Positions 1 to 10,216 of a stretch of 57,435 bases of DNA are shown here, one piece after another. The translations under genes and the position numbers were made by a program. This DNA comes from Gonapodya prolifera JEL478. Lineage: Eukaryota > Monoblepharomycota > Monoblepharidomycetes > Monoblepharidales > Gonapodyaceae. Numbering within the stretch: position 1 is the first letter of the stretch; every line of letters begins with the position of its first letter. The stretch spans positions 1 to 57,435 of the forward strand of contig KQ965890.1 in the NCBI GenBank assembly GCA_001574975.1. The letters run 5' to 3'. The notes under the pieces are model-generated. The model had not been told where the DNA came from. It saw nothing but the letters and a program-made list of their open reading frames with translations, and made no database searches.

Positions 1-130
1 CAAAAGTGCAAAACTACAGCACCCAGTATTCCCAGCTGATCTCTCACGCTAGTACTGACTGGGCTGTCGCGGGCTTCGCTGCGCTGATCGGACGGGAAGC
101 GGCACTTTTCCGCGCATATGGCCGTAGCTG
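1..130. repeat. 130-bp dispersed repeat, copy 1 (inverted relative to 48753-48882)
   Basis: This segment is the reverse complement of 48753-48882 with only a few differences, read by eye. The match stops at position 130 on the inner side and may continue past the window edge on the outer side. It carries no convincing gene: the short frame on the minus strand is open in both copies but ends at the repeat. It may be the end of a mobile element; its family is not recognised. Confidence 0.8.
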
Positions 131-280
131 AATTACGTCTCCAAAGTTGGCTTTATATTGGTAAAATTTTGCGTTCAAATTCAAACGTGAATGCATATAA
201 TGCGCACCAACCCCATCAAGGTTAGTGGCAAAACTGCACAACATGCCCCACACACTCCATATCCAACCTCTTCCACCAAC

Positions 281-2260
281 TCATGCCGCCTCCGCCCACC
301 CAACACCCTCCCACACCCCCCCCTGCTCTTCACTCCCCTCCTCCACCATCTCCACCGTCCCCGCCCTCCTACACACCGGACACCTCACAACCACACCATC
401 CAGCTCGCCCTTCTCCACCAACTTGGCTTCGTCCTCCCACCCGCGCACGCGGACGGAGCGGGATAGGCAGAATGTGTGGAACCGGTGCGAGCAGCCGGGG
501 AGGTATAGCGTGGGTGCGGGTGGGAGGGCGTCCATGGTGTCGCTGCCTTCGTCCGAGGAGGAGGAGGAAGCGGAAGGGAGTTCAGAGCATGTCCCGAGCC
601 GCTCGAGCGCGCAAGAGGGCGCGGCACGGATTCGGATGGATGGGAGGCGGGATGCGAATGCGGAACGTTGCAGGGAGGAGGTGGAAGTGGGAGAGGTATC
701 AGGTGACGGAATGGACTCAAGCGGGCCCCGGGTTGGTGCAGCCACGGTCTCGAGCGTCAGGTCCGCCCATCCAATCTCCTTGGTGCCCGTGGGGACGCCT
801 TTCACACCTCCATCCCCACCCGCACCCGCTTCCACCGGCGCCTCTACCCCCGTCCCTGTCCCCGCCGTATGAGCCCTCCGCCACTCCTCAACCCTCTTCC
901 CATTCCTCTCCTCCACGCCCACATCATACCCCGCGTCGCCCGTGGGCAGTTCCCACCTGCACACGGGGCAGGCGTTACTTCTCTCCAGCCACTGCTCGGC
1001 ACACGCGCGGTGGAACACGTGCTTGCACGGGAGCGCCACGACGGCGTGTGGGCCTGCGAGGGTCTGGTCACCCCGGCGAAACGCCTCGAGGCACACGGGG
1101 CAGTGCGGGTGCAGGGCGAGTGTTGTCGGTGAGATGTATGTTATGGGAGGCAGGGATGCGATGGCGGAGGGGGATGCGCGGGGTTGGGCGGTTGTGGTTG
1201 GAGCGCCGCCCCCGCCAGTAGGAGATGGGAAGGAGATGTGGTAGACGGTGCCGGTGGTGGGGTCGTAGAGCAGCCCCGAGGTTGGGGAGAGTGGGACGAA
1301 GGGGAATGTGAAGGATGAGGGTGGGAGCCAGGGTGGGTGGGATGAGGCTGGGCGGGTTTGTGGGGTAGCAGGTGTGGTACCGAGAGTCGTCGGCGTATTG
1401 AGTGGTGATGCAGGGATGATGGGATCAGTGACAGGAGGGTCGGCAGTGGAGGTGGTGGTGGACGACGATACGGACGTGTCCCCGCCTGACACTTGTTCCA
1501 CGTCGTCAGACCCATCGACGTCCATCATGTCCCCCACATCTCCACCGCGTCCCTGCTCTACTCCAGGCCGTCGCTGCCCTTCCTCCATGTTCACTCGCTC
1601 CCTTGATCCATCACCACTCCCCGCCCTCGCCGCCTCAGGCTCCCCAGCGTGCTCGCCATTCTGCCCCTCAGCTGGTGCAGACGCGTGACTGTGCTGGTCG
1701 GCGCCGTTCTGTGGGGGGCCGAAGAATACGGGTAGGAAGGAGAAGCCGAGGATGTTGGCGCGTGGGACGGAGGGTGGAGGTGGGGAGGACGGGTGTGTAT
1801 CTGCAGGTTGCGACGGAGGGGTCGTATTTTGCGGGGTTGCTTCCGCAGAGTTTGTTGTGGGGTAGGGTGCGATAGTCGGAACGAATGTGTACCTGCCAAT
1901 GTTCCACCCATTGAGGTCAGCAACTGCACCAGCCTCGACCCTCGCTTCCCCCGATTCAACATACGGGGGGGTAACTATCACGGACCGTCCATCCGGCGTG
2001 GGTATCAAATCGACCAGCACGGGAATGCGTACACGCTGCGGCTGACCTGGGGCAGTGTCTGCGCCAGTGACGGTGGGTGTGGGCGCGGCAGGCGGGGTGC
2101 GCGAGTCCGTTGAGGTGACAGAGATTGTTGCCTGTGCGGGGATGACGAGGTGGATCGGAGCTGCGGCATGAGGGGGTAGCGAGAGGTCTTGCTGCTGGGG
2201 GTTTGGAGAAGCAAGTGGTGGAGAGGAGTCGCTGTGAGTGTTTGCGTCGCGGGATGCCAT
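281..2260 (-). CDS. RING-H2 finger protein, putative E3 ubiquitin ligase
   Basis: A single exon of about 659 codons; I take the ATG at 2260. The first 380 residues or so are low-complexity Pro/Ser/Thr. A clear C3H2C3 RING-H2 finger follows at roughly residues 385-437, with CPVC, then CKHVFHRAC, then CPVCR. Such fingers recruit an E2 enzyme and usually act as E3 ubiquitin ligases. Near the C terminus (about residues 590-640) is a second half-finger, CSHRFHTFC followed by CPVCRR, without its first Cys pair, so it probably binds zinc incompletely or not at all. No membrane segment or substrate-binding domain is obvious, so the target is unknown. Long plus-strand frames overlapping it reflect its GC-rich low-complexity composition. 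Confidence 0.8.
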   Translation of the reverse strand: MASRDANTHSDSSPPLASPNPQQQDLSLPPHAAAPIHLVIPAQATISVTSTDSRTPPAAPTPTVTGADTAPGQPQRVRIPVLVDLIPTPDGRSVIVTPPYVESGEARVEAGAVADLNGWNIGRYTFVPTIAPYPTTNSAEATPQNTTPPSQPADTHPSSPPPPSVPRANILGFSFLPVFFGPPQNGADQHSHASAPAEGQNGEHAGEPEAARAGSGDGSRERVNMEEGQRRPGVEQGRGGDVGDMMDVDGSDDVEQVSGGDTSVSSSTTTSTADPPVTDPIIPASPLNTPTTLGTTPATPQTRPASSHPPWLPPSSFTFPFVPLSPTSGLLYDPTTGTVYHISFPSPTGGGGAPTTTAQPRASPSAIASLPPITYISPTTLALHPHCPVCLEAFRRGDQTLAGPHAVVALPCKHVFHRACAEQWLERSNACPVCRWELPTGDAGYDVGVEERNGKRVEEWRRAHTAGTGTGVEAPVEAGAGGDGGVKGVPTGTKEIGWADLTLETVAAPTRGPLESIPSPDTSPTSTSSLQRSAFASRLPSIRIRAAPSCALERLGTCSELPSASSSSSDEGSDTMDALPPAPTLYLPGCSHRFHTFCLSRSVRVRGWEDEAKLVEKGELDGVVVRCPVCRRAGTVEMVEEGSEEQGGVWEGVGWAEAA

Positions 2261-4311
2261 TGTGCTGCGTCCCAAGAAGTCAGAAATGTGTTGAGTTGTG
2301 CGACAAAGGTGAAGCCCGAAGGCAAGCGTTGACTCACCGTCTGCTGGTCCTGTCAGTGCGCGCGTTTCAGTCTTCTGCCGCTGGGTAGAGTAGACTTAAC
2401 TTTAAGGAGTTCGTAGCGTTGAGAGGGGTTCGATTGGCTGGCTTGGATCGCAGTTTCTGCAGAGTTTCCACTGAGTTCGATCGGGCTCCTAAGTTTACCC
2501 GCTCCGGTTTCGAAACCCCATTCAATACTTTCAATTACTGTTAAACCTGTCAGTCCGCGCAATCACCGTTCTGTCCTACATGCTCACAGAATGACCTCTC
2601 CAACTCCTTCATCTATGCAAGCGGAGCCGAGCGTAGCCCAGTGACGTTCGATAATAAGTAATTCAAACGGACACACTCATGAATGTAGTGAGGTACAATT
2701 CCGGTTTTTTGGTTGCGCAAGATTGTCATGCTGACCAAATGCCTCTACTATCACCCGGCGCTCAGTTCCATGCATTTTTCATCTCATTTTTGTGATTTGT
2801 GAAAGTGCTGTTTGTTTCCACGTGAAACCTTCTGCAAGATCAACTTCCGCGATCGACTCTGTATGTGGTCACAGTGCACTTGTAAAAGCTTCAGCGCATC
2901 TACGTACGTTTGCAGTACCTTTTGCACTCCCATGTAAGGGATTTGGAGGGGAATTTCACCATCTGTGCACTCTTGACCGCTACCAAATACCAATGTACCG
3001 TACAACCACAAAAGTCTGAACACTATAGCTCCGGCTAATGGCTCTTTGTATAACTTGTTTGAGAAGACTGGGGCGTATTGAATGTTAAATGTGACTCTGG
3101 TCTCATATACATTTCAAAGGTGTGCAATTTGCAAAGCGGCGTGAACTTGAAAACTGAATTGATGTCAATTGCCACGAGCTCAGTGGCCACTGGGCTTCAC
3201 ATCATCAGAGTGCATCAATCGCAACAACCGTATGGCACTAGAGACCAGAGTCATGCGTGGCATTCGCCGTGCCCTCTGTTGCTCAAAACAATGCACGAAA
3301 TTTAATCAGCGAGAGAAGTACTTGCGTGACTTGCGTTTCGAAACGCGAAAGTGGGGAAAAGGACCCGGCGTTTCGGAAGATCGCAATGGGTATAACAGTT
3401 CAGCCGCGATTACGAGAGGGTGGACCTTCCGAACGTGTGATCAACAAATTTATTTCTTAGGAGTGCAGAGGAGATTGTATGTGTTGGAGAGTGATCGAGT
3501 GAAAGTGAGAGGAAAATAGTGCTTCACTTCGTTGGGCGGTTGGAGGTGAGGAGCGAGGGAACTGCGACGAGGAAGTGATCGTCTGGAAGTGTGGACGGGG
3601 GTACGAGTAAAATTTGCAATTCAAGAAGGAAAGAGCAACCACGTGGAAGAGAGGGGTTGATTTTATGCGCACAATTTCTTTGACAGGAATGTGGTATTGG
3701 TGAGTCAGCTCCACAACGCGCACGCCCTCATTACTCCAAATTCACAGCAATGCGAGAGTTGACAGAGACGCAGAGAACTCTGTGGTCACGAACGTGATCA
3801 GCAGCGTATCTCACTACGCCGAAATCCGCGGGATGCGGTGCATTTGGGTCGGCACGTGACAAGCCGATTGATCACTTTCCACGGCGAGACAAAAAAATAC
3901 ATCTCGGCTGAAAACATTTCATAGCTGCTTCGATTTTATTAGCGGTTCCATTTGACACGAGGTTGCGCGTTGTTTTTTGGTTCCGGAGCAAGACCCCGCG
4001 GCAAAAGATACCGGGACGAAGGTTCTGCTCCTCTCGGAAGCAAAGACCTGAGGGCTCTTGGCGACGGGAAAGGCAGCGACGGAGCAGCTAGAGCAAAGAG
4101 AGAGAAGGCGAAGGAGAGCGACACGCGGGCGAGATAGGAAAAGAGAGGGGAAAGACGGACGTGCCATAACGGGACAGCCAGCCTAAGTGAGTCTAAGATG
4201 GGTGGGAGGGGGACGGGCGCTGGCAGAATGTGCTGAAATTGAAATTGTCAGTACGAACGGCATTCCTACGCGAGTGTTGGCTGTGATCCAAGTTCGGTGT
4301 TGGGGCGAATA
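2261..4311. other. Intergenic region, no gene recognised
   Basis: About 2 kb between the divergent starts at 2260 and 4312. I see only short open frames with no family resemblance, no tRNA and no clear repeat. It presumably holds both promoters. The sequence is AT-richer than the flanking genes. Confidence 0.5.
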
Positions 4312-5721
4312 ATGGCGACGTCGGGCCAACCGCACGCGCACACCCGCGACACACCACTCGCGCAGCCAGCACACGACAATGGCCACCCATACGCATACGC
4401 ATCCACGCACCCCACCACTCATGCCCCCCGGCCAACCCTCCCCTCCCTCCGCGACATGCAAGTCCCCATGCCGCCACTCCCGCCTCCACCCGCACACCAG
4501 CAACACCCCATCCACACACCGCCGCTGTTCCCGCACAAGTCCAACTACGCGCCCGTCCTGTGGGATCCGGCGTACGCCGTGCCGTTGCAGGGGTTTGCCC
4601 AGCCGGTAGCTGCACCCCCGGCTCTTCCACAGTCTGTCCCATTGCCGGACTCGGCGTACGCCCCGCCGACGCACCCGCACCAGCTGCCCCCGCCGACGCA
4701 CCCGCACCAGCTGCCCCCGCCGAGGAATACGTCGCCTCATCTCCCCACTGCCTCACCTCACCTCTCCACCGCCTCACCTCACGCTTCTCACATCCCATTC
4801 AGTTCCCCTCTCACATCCCCGGCACCCCTACCCTCACCCCCACTCCACGGAGCATCCACCCCCCTCACCTCTTCTTCCTCCTCCACAACCATCCTCTCCC
4901 TCCCATCCTTCCCACCACCCGCCGCACCGCTCGCATCCACCACCCCGCCGCCGCAGCATTCCGCCAAACAACCCGTGTCGACGGAAACGATCCTCGCGGC
5001 ATGCAAACGCAACTACGAGCTGTGCTTCATCGAGAACGTGGCGTGGGATGAGGAGCACGGCGACGGTGTGGATGGGGACGGTGACGCTCCCGTCGACGGT
5101 GCTGGCCCGGGCGTCGCCCCGCCCAGCGCCCCGCCCTCCCCACACCCGCACCCAGACACGACCAAACGAAAACGCTCATCCACGCAACGCATCCTCGACT
5201 CCTCGGGCCCGCCCACACCTTCCTCCTCCTCCTCCTCGTTCTCGCCCCCACTGCACCCCACCCACACCTCCCTCCTCGTCCCAGCCCCAACACCCCTCCC
5301 CGCGCGGCGGGGCTCCAACGTCCTATCCCTCCTCAACGCGGCACCGGCGCCACTCCTGCCCACACCGGCCCCGTCCGTGTCCGGGGCGTCCACCCCGACG
5401 TCGGTGTCGGAGCCGCCGAGCCCGCCGAGGAAGAGGGTGTGTACAAAGTCGCCGTCGCTTCCTGACCTTCCTACCTCCACGTCCACCTCGGCGCCTGCTC
5501 CTGCACCTTCCATTGCGGTAGACGTTACCGCCCCCACCGCTGCTGCCACCCTCGCCCCACTCACCTCCACCTCCACCTCCACCTCGGGCATGACGCGCTC
5601 CACTTCCGACGCACAGCTCCGGCTCCGGCTCGGCAGGCTGGTCATGATGGAGATGAGCGAGGACGAGGGTGGTGGTGGCGAGAGCGCTAGCTCTGGTGGG
5701 AGGAGCGCAGTGGGTGCGTAG
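4312..5721 (+). CDS. Low-complexity Pro/Ser/Thr-rich protein, function unknown
   Basis: A single open frame of 469 codons from the ATG at 4312. I recognise no domain. The N-terminal half is rich in Pro, His, Thr and Ser with a short tandem repeat (HPHQLPPPT twice, near residues 120-140). A less biased stretch at about residues 225-250 contains CKRNYELCFIENVAWDEE, the best candidate for a short folded or binding motif. Next come an acidic Gly/Asp patch, a KRKR basic patch, more Ser/Pro tracts and an acidic tail. The composition would suit a disordered regulatory protein such as a transcription factor tail. Minus-strand frames across it are also open, so the choice of strand rests on frame length and ATG context. 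Confidence 0.5.
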   Translation: MATSGQPHAHTRDTPLAQPAHDNGHPYAYASTHPTTHAPRPTLPSLRDMQVPMPPLPPPPAHQQHPIHTPPLFPHKSNYAPVLWDPAYAVPLQGFAQPVAAPPALPQSVPLPDSAYAPPTHPHQLPPPTHPHQLPPPRNTSPHLPTASPHLSTASPHASHIPFSSPLTSPAPLPSPPLHGASTPLTSSSSSTTILSLPSFPPPAAPLASTTPPPQHSAKQPVSTETILAACKRNYELCFIENVAWDEEHGDGVDGDGDAPVDGAGPGVAPPSAPPSPHPHPDTTKRKRSSTQRILDSSGPPTPSSSSSSFSPPLHPTHTSLLVPAPTPLPARRGSNVLSLLNAAPAPLLPTPAPSVSGASTPTSVSEPPSPPRKRVCTKSPSLPDLPTSTSTSAPAPAPSIAVDVTAPTAAATLAPLTSTSTSTSGMTRSTSDAQLRLRLGRLVMMEMSEDEGGGGESASSGGRSAVGA

Positions 5722-5739
5722 GGCGATGGCGATGGCGGG

Positions 5740-6729
5740 TCGCGATGGCGGGTCGCGATGCGGGGAGTGGAGAGTGTATGTGTGTGGGAGAGTGGGAGAG
5801 TCGCTGCGCGTATTTGATACCCATGGTGGTTTCTGGTTGAATCCGAAGTCGGCACGGGTGTCGTTGGACTTCACGGGTCGCCGCCAGCTGGCCAGGTGTG
5901 CGCCCCAACCGTACAGAGCGAGAGCGTATGTAGAAGTATTTTCCTTAGGTTTCCTTTTCAATTACATTATAGAAGTGCGTGTGCAGTTTTCAATTCGAAG
6001 GGGGCACGGCATGCTGCATCTGTTCGCAAGCGATGCGGAGGCACGGCCCGCGGGCCAAGGGGTTCTTTCCGTTCTGCCGGGGCGGGGTAAGCGAGGTTCT
6101 TCCTCGTCGGTTGGCGAGGGCGGCTTTGAGTCAACAATGGTCGATGTGATAAGAAGCATTTTGTGTTTTGGGGAGTTGTAGTCGAAGAGGGTATTTTTGC
6201 CAGAGCGGCGTCGGGAGTGTGGGCGGTCACACTTTCATGCAGCCTGGATTCATGGACACAACTCGCAACAGTCTCCCCTCAAGCGTCCACTGAAGTTGAA
6301 CAGGCGCGCAGTCAGACTCCCTGTCAAAGCTCTGTTTTTGCATGTGGGCCTCCACTTAGTGCATGATGTGTTGTACCAGAGTGAGTGACTTGACACTCTC
6401 TCACTGCCTTGATTTGTATCTGGACATATCCTCCCCAAAAGTGTCAAATGATGTTGAAGTGGCATGCAGTCAGAATGCTGTCTGCTAAAGCTTTATTTTT
6501 GCAGGTGGGGCTCTACAGACAAAGTGTTAGAAGGATTTCAACCCATCTGATGCTGTTGTTTAAATGGTAAGAGTAGTAAATTCTGAACCAATAAATGCTT
6601 TTGGTGCTTTTTGTCCACAGTGCACTGTTGTGGCAACCATTGCAGAACAATTTTGTATGACATCAGCTGTTTTTTAAATGTGGGCAACTTGCACCTAGCC
6701 ACACACAAGGCTGGTGATGCTTCCTTTTA
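5740..6729. repeat. Repeat family R, copy 1, left part (split by the transposon at 6730)
   Basis: Aligns by eye with 11500-12100 and with 12600-13300. From about 5750 to 6307 this copy is still rich in CpG; from 6308 to 6770 there is none. At matching sites, cgcaagcgatgcggaggcac near 6026 reads tgtaagcaatgtggaggcat near 12860: every difference in that stretch is CpG to TpG or CpA. No protein is recognisable in the family. The right half of this copy resumes at 10549 after the transposon. Confidence 0.75.
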
Positions 6730-7096
6730 CAGCTAGTTGCATAATATAAGAGCCTGGCCCAAAAATTGTGCCGGCCGCACATAAAACTTTTCCAGTTCAG
6801 AGGATCGCCCTGCCCGCCCCACCCACCATCCCGTGACGATCTTTGCAGTATTGCGATTGCTGAATCTGTGCGATCGTAATTCGGTGAGTCCCGTCGCGGC
6901 TACGATGACTTTTTCCACCAGCGGGTTCCCACGGCGGAGACTCATTTCCTCCTCCCCCAGGGCGATTCGGAGCCAATTCCCGGGCGAAAAGGAACGATCT
7001 CACTACGGGGCGTGCATGTGAGTTGTTTGACTGGGTTTGGTGGTCGCATTGGCGAGCGCTTATGTGGTCCAACCGGCGGCGGTCCAGAATGCCCAA
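6730..7096 (+). repeat. Left 367-bp terminal inverted repeat, with promoter/leader and start codon
   Basis: Pairs with 10182-10548 over 367 positions without a gap and with six mismatches. It contains an intron-like segment, GTGAGT at 6884 to CCCCCAG ending at 6960, and the transposase ATG at 7062. It therefore seems to supply promoter, 5' leader with an intron, and the first twelve codons. Confidence 0.93.
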
Positions 7097-8225
7097 TACA
7101 TTGCCCGCTGCTCTGCGATGGAGGGTTGTTTATGCGCATATGGACGGCCAAGCGGTTGAGGACATTGCTGAGCGCTTCATGGTCAGCAGGAGTAGCGTGA
7201 AGCGTTGGGTTAGGAACTTTTTGGATTATATAGACGTTTTCCTGCCTCGTGAGGGACCACGAGGACGGCGACCGAAGATGAAGGAGGACGAACATGAAGT
7301 AAGTGATGCTATGATTGTAATGGATACGCGAGTTCTGATTCGGCATTTTATTGAGGTTCTGCGATTGCTCATTGATGCTACACCTGACATGTATCTCTAC
7401 GAGCTTATGGATAGCCTTCGTGAGTTCTTTCCGGACTTGGATTACTCGCCCTCTACGCTTTGCCGGGAAATTGGTCGGATGGGCTATTCATTGAAGGAAC
7501 TGTCTCGGAGGGCCAGGGAGCGTAACTTGGAGGCAAGGATGGATTTCGTCCTGCACATGTCCCAATACACGAAGGATCAACTCGTCTTCTATGACGAATC
7601 AGCGTACGATCGCAGGACGCTCATCAGGAAATATGGAAGGGCGCCGTCAGGACTGCGGGCAACTGTCTCAAGTTTCTTTGTATGGGGAACACGGTATTCT
7701 CTTGCAGCGGCACTCGGCACGAATGGGTACGTCGCCACGTCCATACAGGAGGGTCCTTTGTGTGCAGATGATGTACTGGAGTTCTTCGGCCAATCGCTGG
7801 TAAGTGGATCGTTGGTAAAGTTCCGACTCTTTTTTTTTTTTTACATTGCGTCGGCCAGCTTCCCAACATGAATCCCTTCCCTGGGCACTGTTCCGTCATT
7901 GTGATGGACAATGCAATCATTCACAAGCGTCAGGACATTCGTGACGCTGTTGAAGCAGCTGGATGCCGTATGGAGTTCCTCCCACCATATAGCCCTGATT
8001 TCTCCCCGGTGAGTCTCAATGTATTGAAGTTTCACATTTGACGGTGTTATAACGTGGCATGAACAGGTTGAGAATTCATTTGCCATGGTGAAGAGATGGT
8101 TGCGCAAAAATCAAAGGTTTGTTGAGGAGGAGCACGACCCTGTGAATGCTATGCTCCTGGCAACCTTCCACATTGGTCCGCGGCAAGCAAGAGCATGTTT
8201 CAACTGTGTTGCATTGTATATATGA
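7062..8225 (+). CDS. DD34E transposase of the IS630/Tc1/mariner superfamily
   Basis: Cuts and joins the transposon ends at TA sites. Three exons (7062-7799, 7859-8008, 8067-8225) joined by phase-0 GT..AG introns of 59 and 58 nt give 348 residues, a usual length. Residues 15-50 form a helix-turn-helix-like DNA-binding region (VEDIAERFMVSRSSVKRWV). The catalytic triad is visible: Asp178 in VFYDES, Asp263 in VIVMDNAIIH, and Glu298 in PPYSPDFSPVE, with 34 residues between the last two. The second intron separates the Pro before Val-Glu, so splicing is needed for the catalytic Glu. The start lies inside the left TIR; an alternative is the Met of MDGQAVED downstream. No stop or frameshift is seen, so it may be active. 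Confidence 0.92.
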
Positions 8226-8356
8226 TGTAATATCTCCAATGTAAACTGAAGGTCTCATAAGTTGCAAGCAATCCAAGTAGTTCGTAATGGACGGAAGGAC
8301 CGTGAAGCATGTTATAGTGTCACCATACTTTCTATTTCTGTAAACAATCATGTATT

Positions 8357-10216
8357 TCACCACGATTCAATTGGCACAGCCTTTACAATTACATTGACTT
8401 CCTCCTTGTTCAGTTCATACTCTGCAACCTTCACGTCCAAGCCATACTTTGTGTTGGTGATTGCGTCACGCAAGTCAAGTGCATGATCTGTTGGAGCTCC
8501 TTTAGCAGGGCCCCAACCTGCAATGTCCAGTACGTGGCCCCACGTCATGGACTGCCCAATGGCCACCACTCCTGCATCGTGATGCCCCCCGTCCTTCCGT
8601 ACAACCGTGATGCGTGCTCTCTTGCAGGTCAGCCTGTGGGTGCGTGTGGTGTACGGGGATGACATCGTGCAAGATGGTATTGGGCGATGGAATAATGAGG
8701 ATTGAAGTGGTGAAGAAGATAAAGGAGGGGCAATCATGCCTTGGCAAAAATACACTTCAATACATAAGAAGTTGTCTCGGGTATTGTTCACTTACTAGTT
8801 CTTTTTGGAACAACCGCATTACTCTCCTTGAAGCATTCTAGCCATATTGGAGGTGTTTGACGTGAAACGCGATCCGTGAATCTGTTACTGGTCTGCAATG
8901 GTGGTTAGGTTAGGCAGCAAACATAGTCACCACATTGAGTTGCTTACAATGGTCAATGCCCACATGTTCAACCTTTCTGGGGTGAGGCGAAGGTGTTTCC
9001 CAGAGATTGGAAACACATAACAATGATCACCACAGTACGTGCAAGGGTACAAATTCCTGAGTGCGTTGACCTCCTGGCTCTTCATTGCCTCAGCGTGACC
9101 TGGGGTGTGAGTGCTTGGCTGCATTCAATATGTCACACTTAGAGACTAGACTTGAAGTTCGAAGTGTGGGACAACAATATCACATACCTTCTTGTTCGCA
9201 TCTGCAGCTATTATTCACACCAATTAGGACGTTTTCAAATTGCCAGCAGGGCAGAGAACTCACCGATTGATGGAATAATCAGGCGAAAGTGGACGTTTGG
9301 TTTCTTTGATTTCAAGTTTGCTCCAATTACTTTTGCAAGTTGGTCTTGCTCCAGTAACACTTTCTCTGCGCCCTTGGCCCTTCCCGACTTGTAATAGACG
9401 TAGAAGTTCGGGGATATTGTGATTCCACCAGGCAAGTGCTTGAGAGCATTCTCCGCGCGAAGCTGTAGGATGTCATGGAATCTGTCCCAATCGTCCAACA
9501 ATTCGTCTGCAAGAGTCAGCAAAAAAGCACCCCTGGAACCGAATTCTTCAGGTTGGCAGTGAAAATGTCACAATTTACCATTAGAGGAGTTGCCAATGGT
9601 GAATCGGCACCAACAGCATCTGCATCGTCCACATTTCAACACAAAGCAATTGCGGTGCTGGAATACATCACTCACCGCTTATCTGAGGGCCATCCTCATT
9701 GTCTGCTCCATCGCCAACGTCTGACCCGCCACCGCCGACGTCTGGCGCTTCCATCGGCAGGTCATCATCACCATCCAGAATCTCACTTGACAGTTCAGCG
9801 TCCGACACAACACATTTCTTCTTGGCTTTCCGCCTCCTTGCAACTGATGCCATCATGATGGCGTGTTCAGTCATTCCGAGTGCCTCCTTGCAAAACCGTG
9901 TGTGGCACGATCTATCCATATAAATCCTTGTATTCTTTTCCCAACTGTATACCAGTTCCCTCTCTGATAAATTCAGCTGCCCCTGCACCCATTCCTTGAC
10001 CTTGCTGGCGTTCTTATCAGTGGGGTCGTATTTTACCATCTTTGAAGGGAAAGCACGCCGAGCCATCACTCCATCTTGACGTTTTGGACACTTCAGTGGG
10101 TTGCGACAGTCAATTTTCCCGCAAGCTCCTATACAACGCCCACAGCAAGCGCAGCAAACCTCCTTCATTGAGGCCACCGCGTTGGGCATTCTGGACCGCC
10201 GCTGGTTGGACCACAT
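8357..10216 (-). CDS. Transposon accessory protein with two Cys-rich clusters, function unknown
   Basis: My model has six exons: 10216-9676, 9506-9264, 9207-9188, 9118-8948, 8892-8796 and 8739-8357. The GT..AG introns are 55-169 nt and all phases agree, giving about 484 residues. The first twelve codons come from the right TIR and match the transposase N terminus except one residue. A Cys cluster (CCACCGRCIGACGKIDC and CPKR, residues 20-45) and CTYCGDHC (about 294-301) suggest zinc binding. Between them lie a charged region with RRRKAKKK, a possible nuclear signal, and an Asp/Gly acidic patch. I recognise no family. Its place in the element suggests a role in end binding, transposase control or targeting. 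The last acceptor could be 15 nt further upstream. Confidence 0.75.

Noticed and set aside
283-1221. Long plus-strand open frames opposite the RING gene.
   Set aside because: They are shadows of GC-rich, low-complexity coding on the minus strand; no domain is seen and the RING finger fixes the strand.
5013-5855. A 280-residue minus-strand frame opposite the 4312-5721 gene.
   Set aside because: Low complexity, and it overlaps a longer plus frame with a good ATG; no domain supports it.
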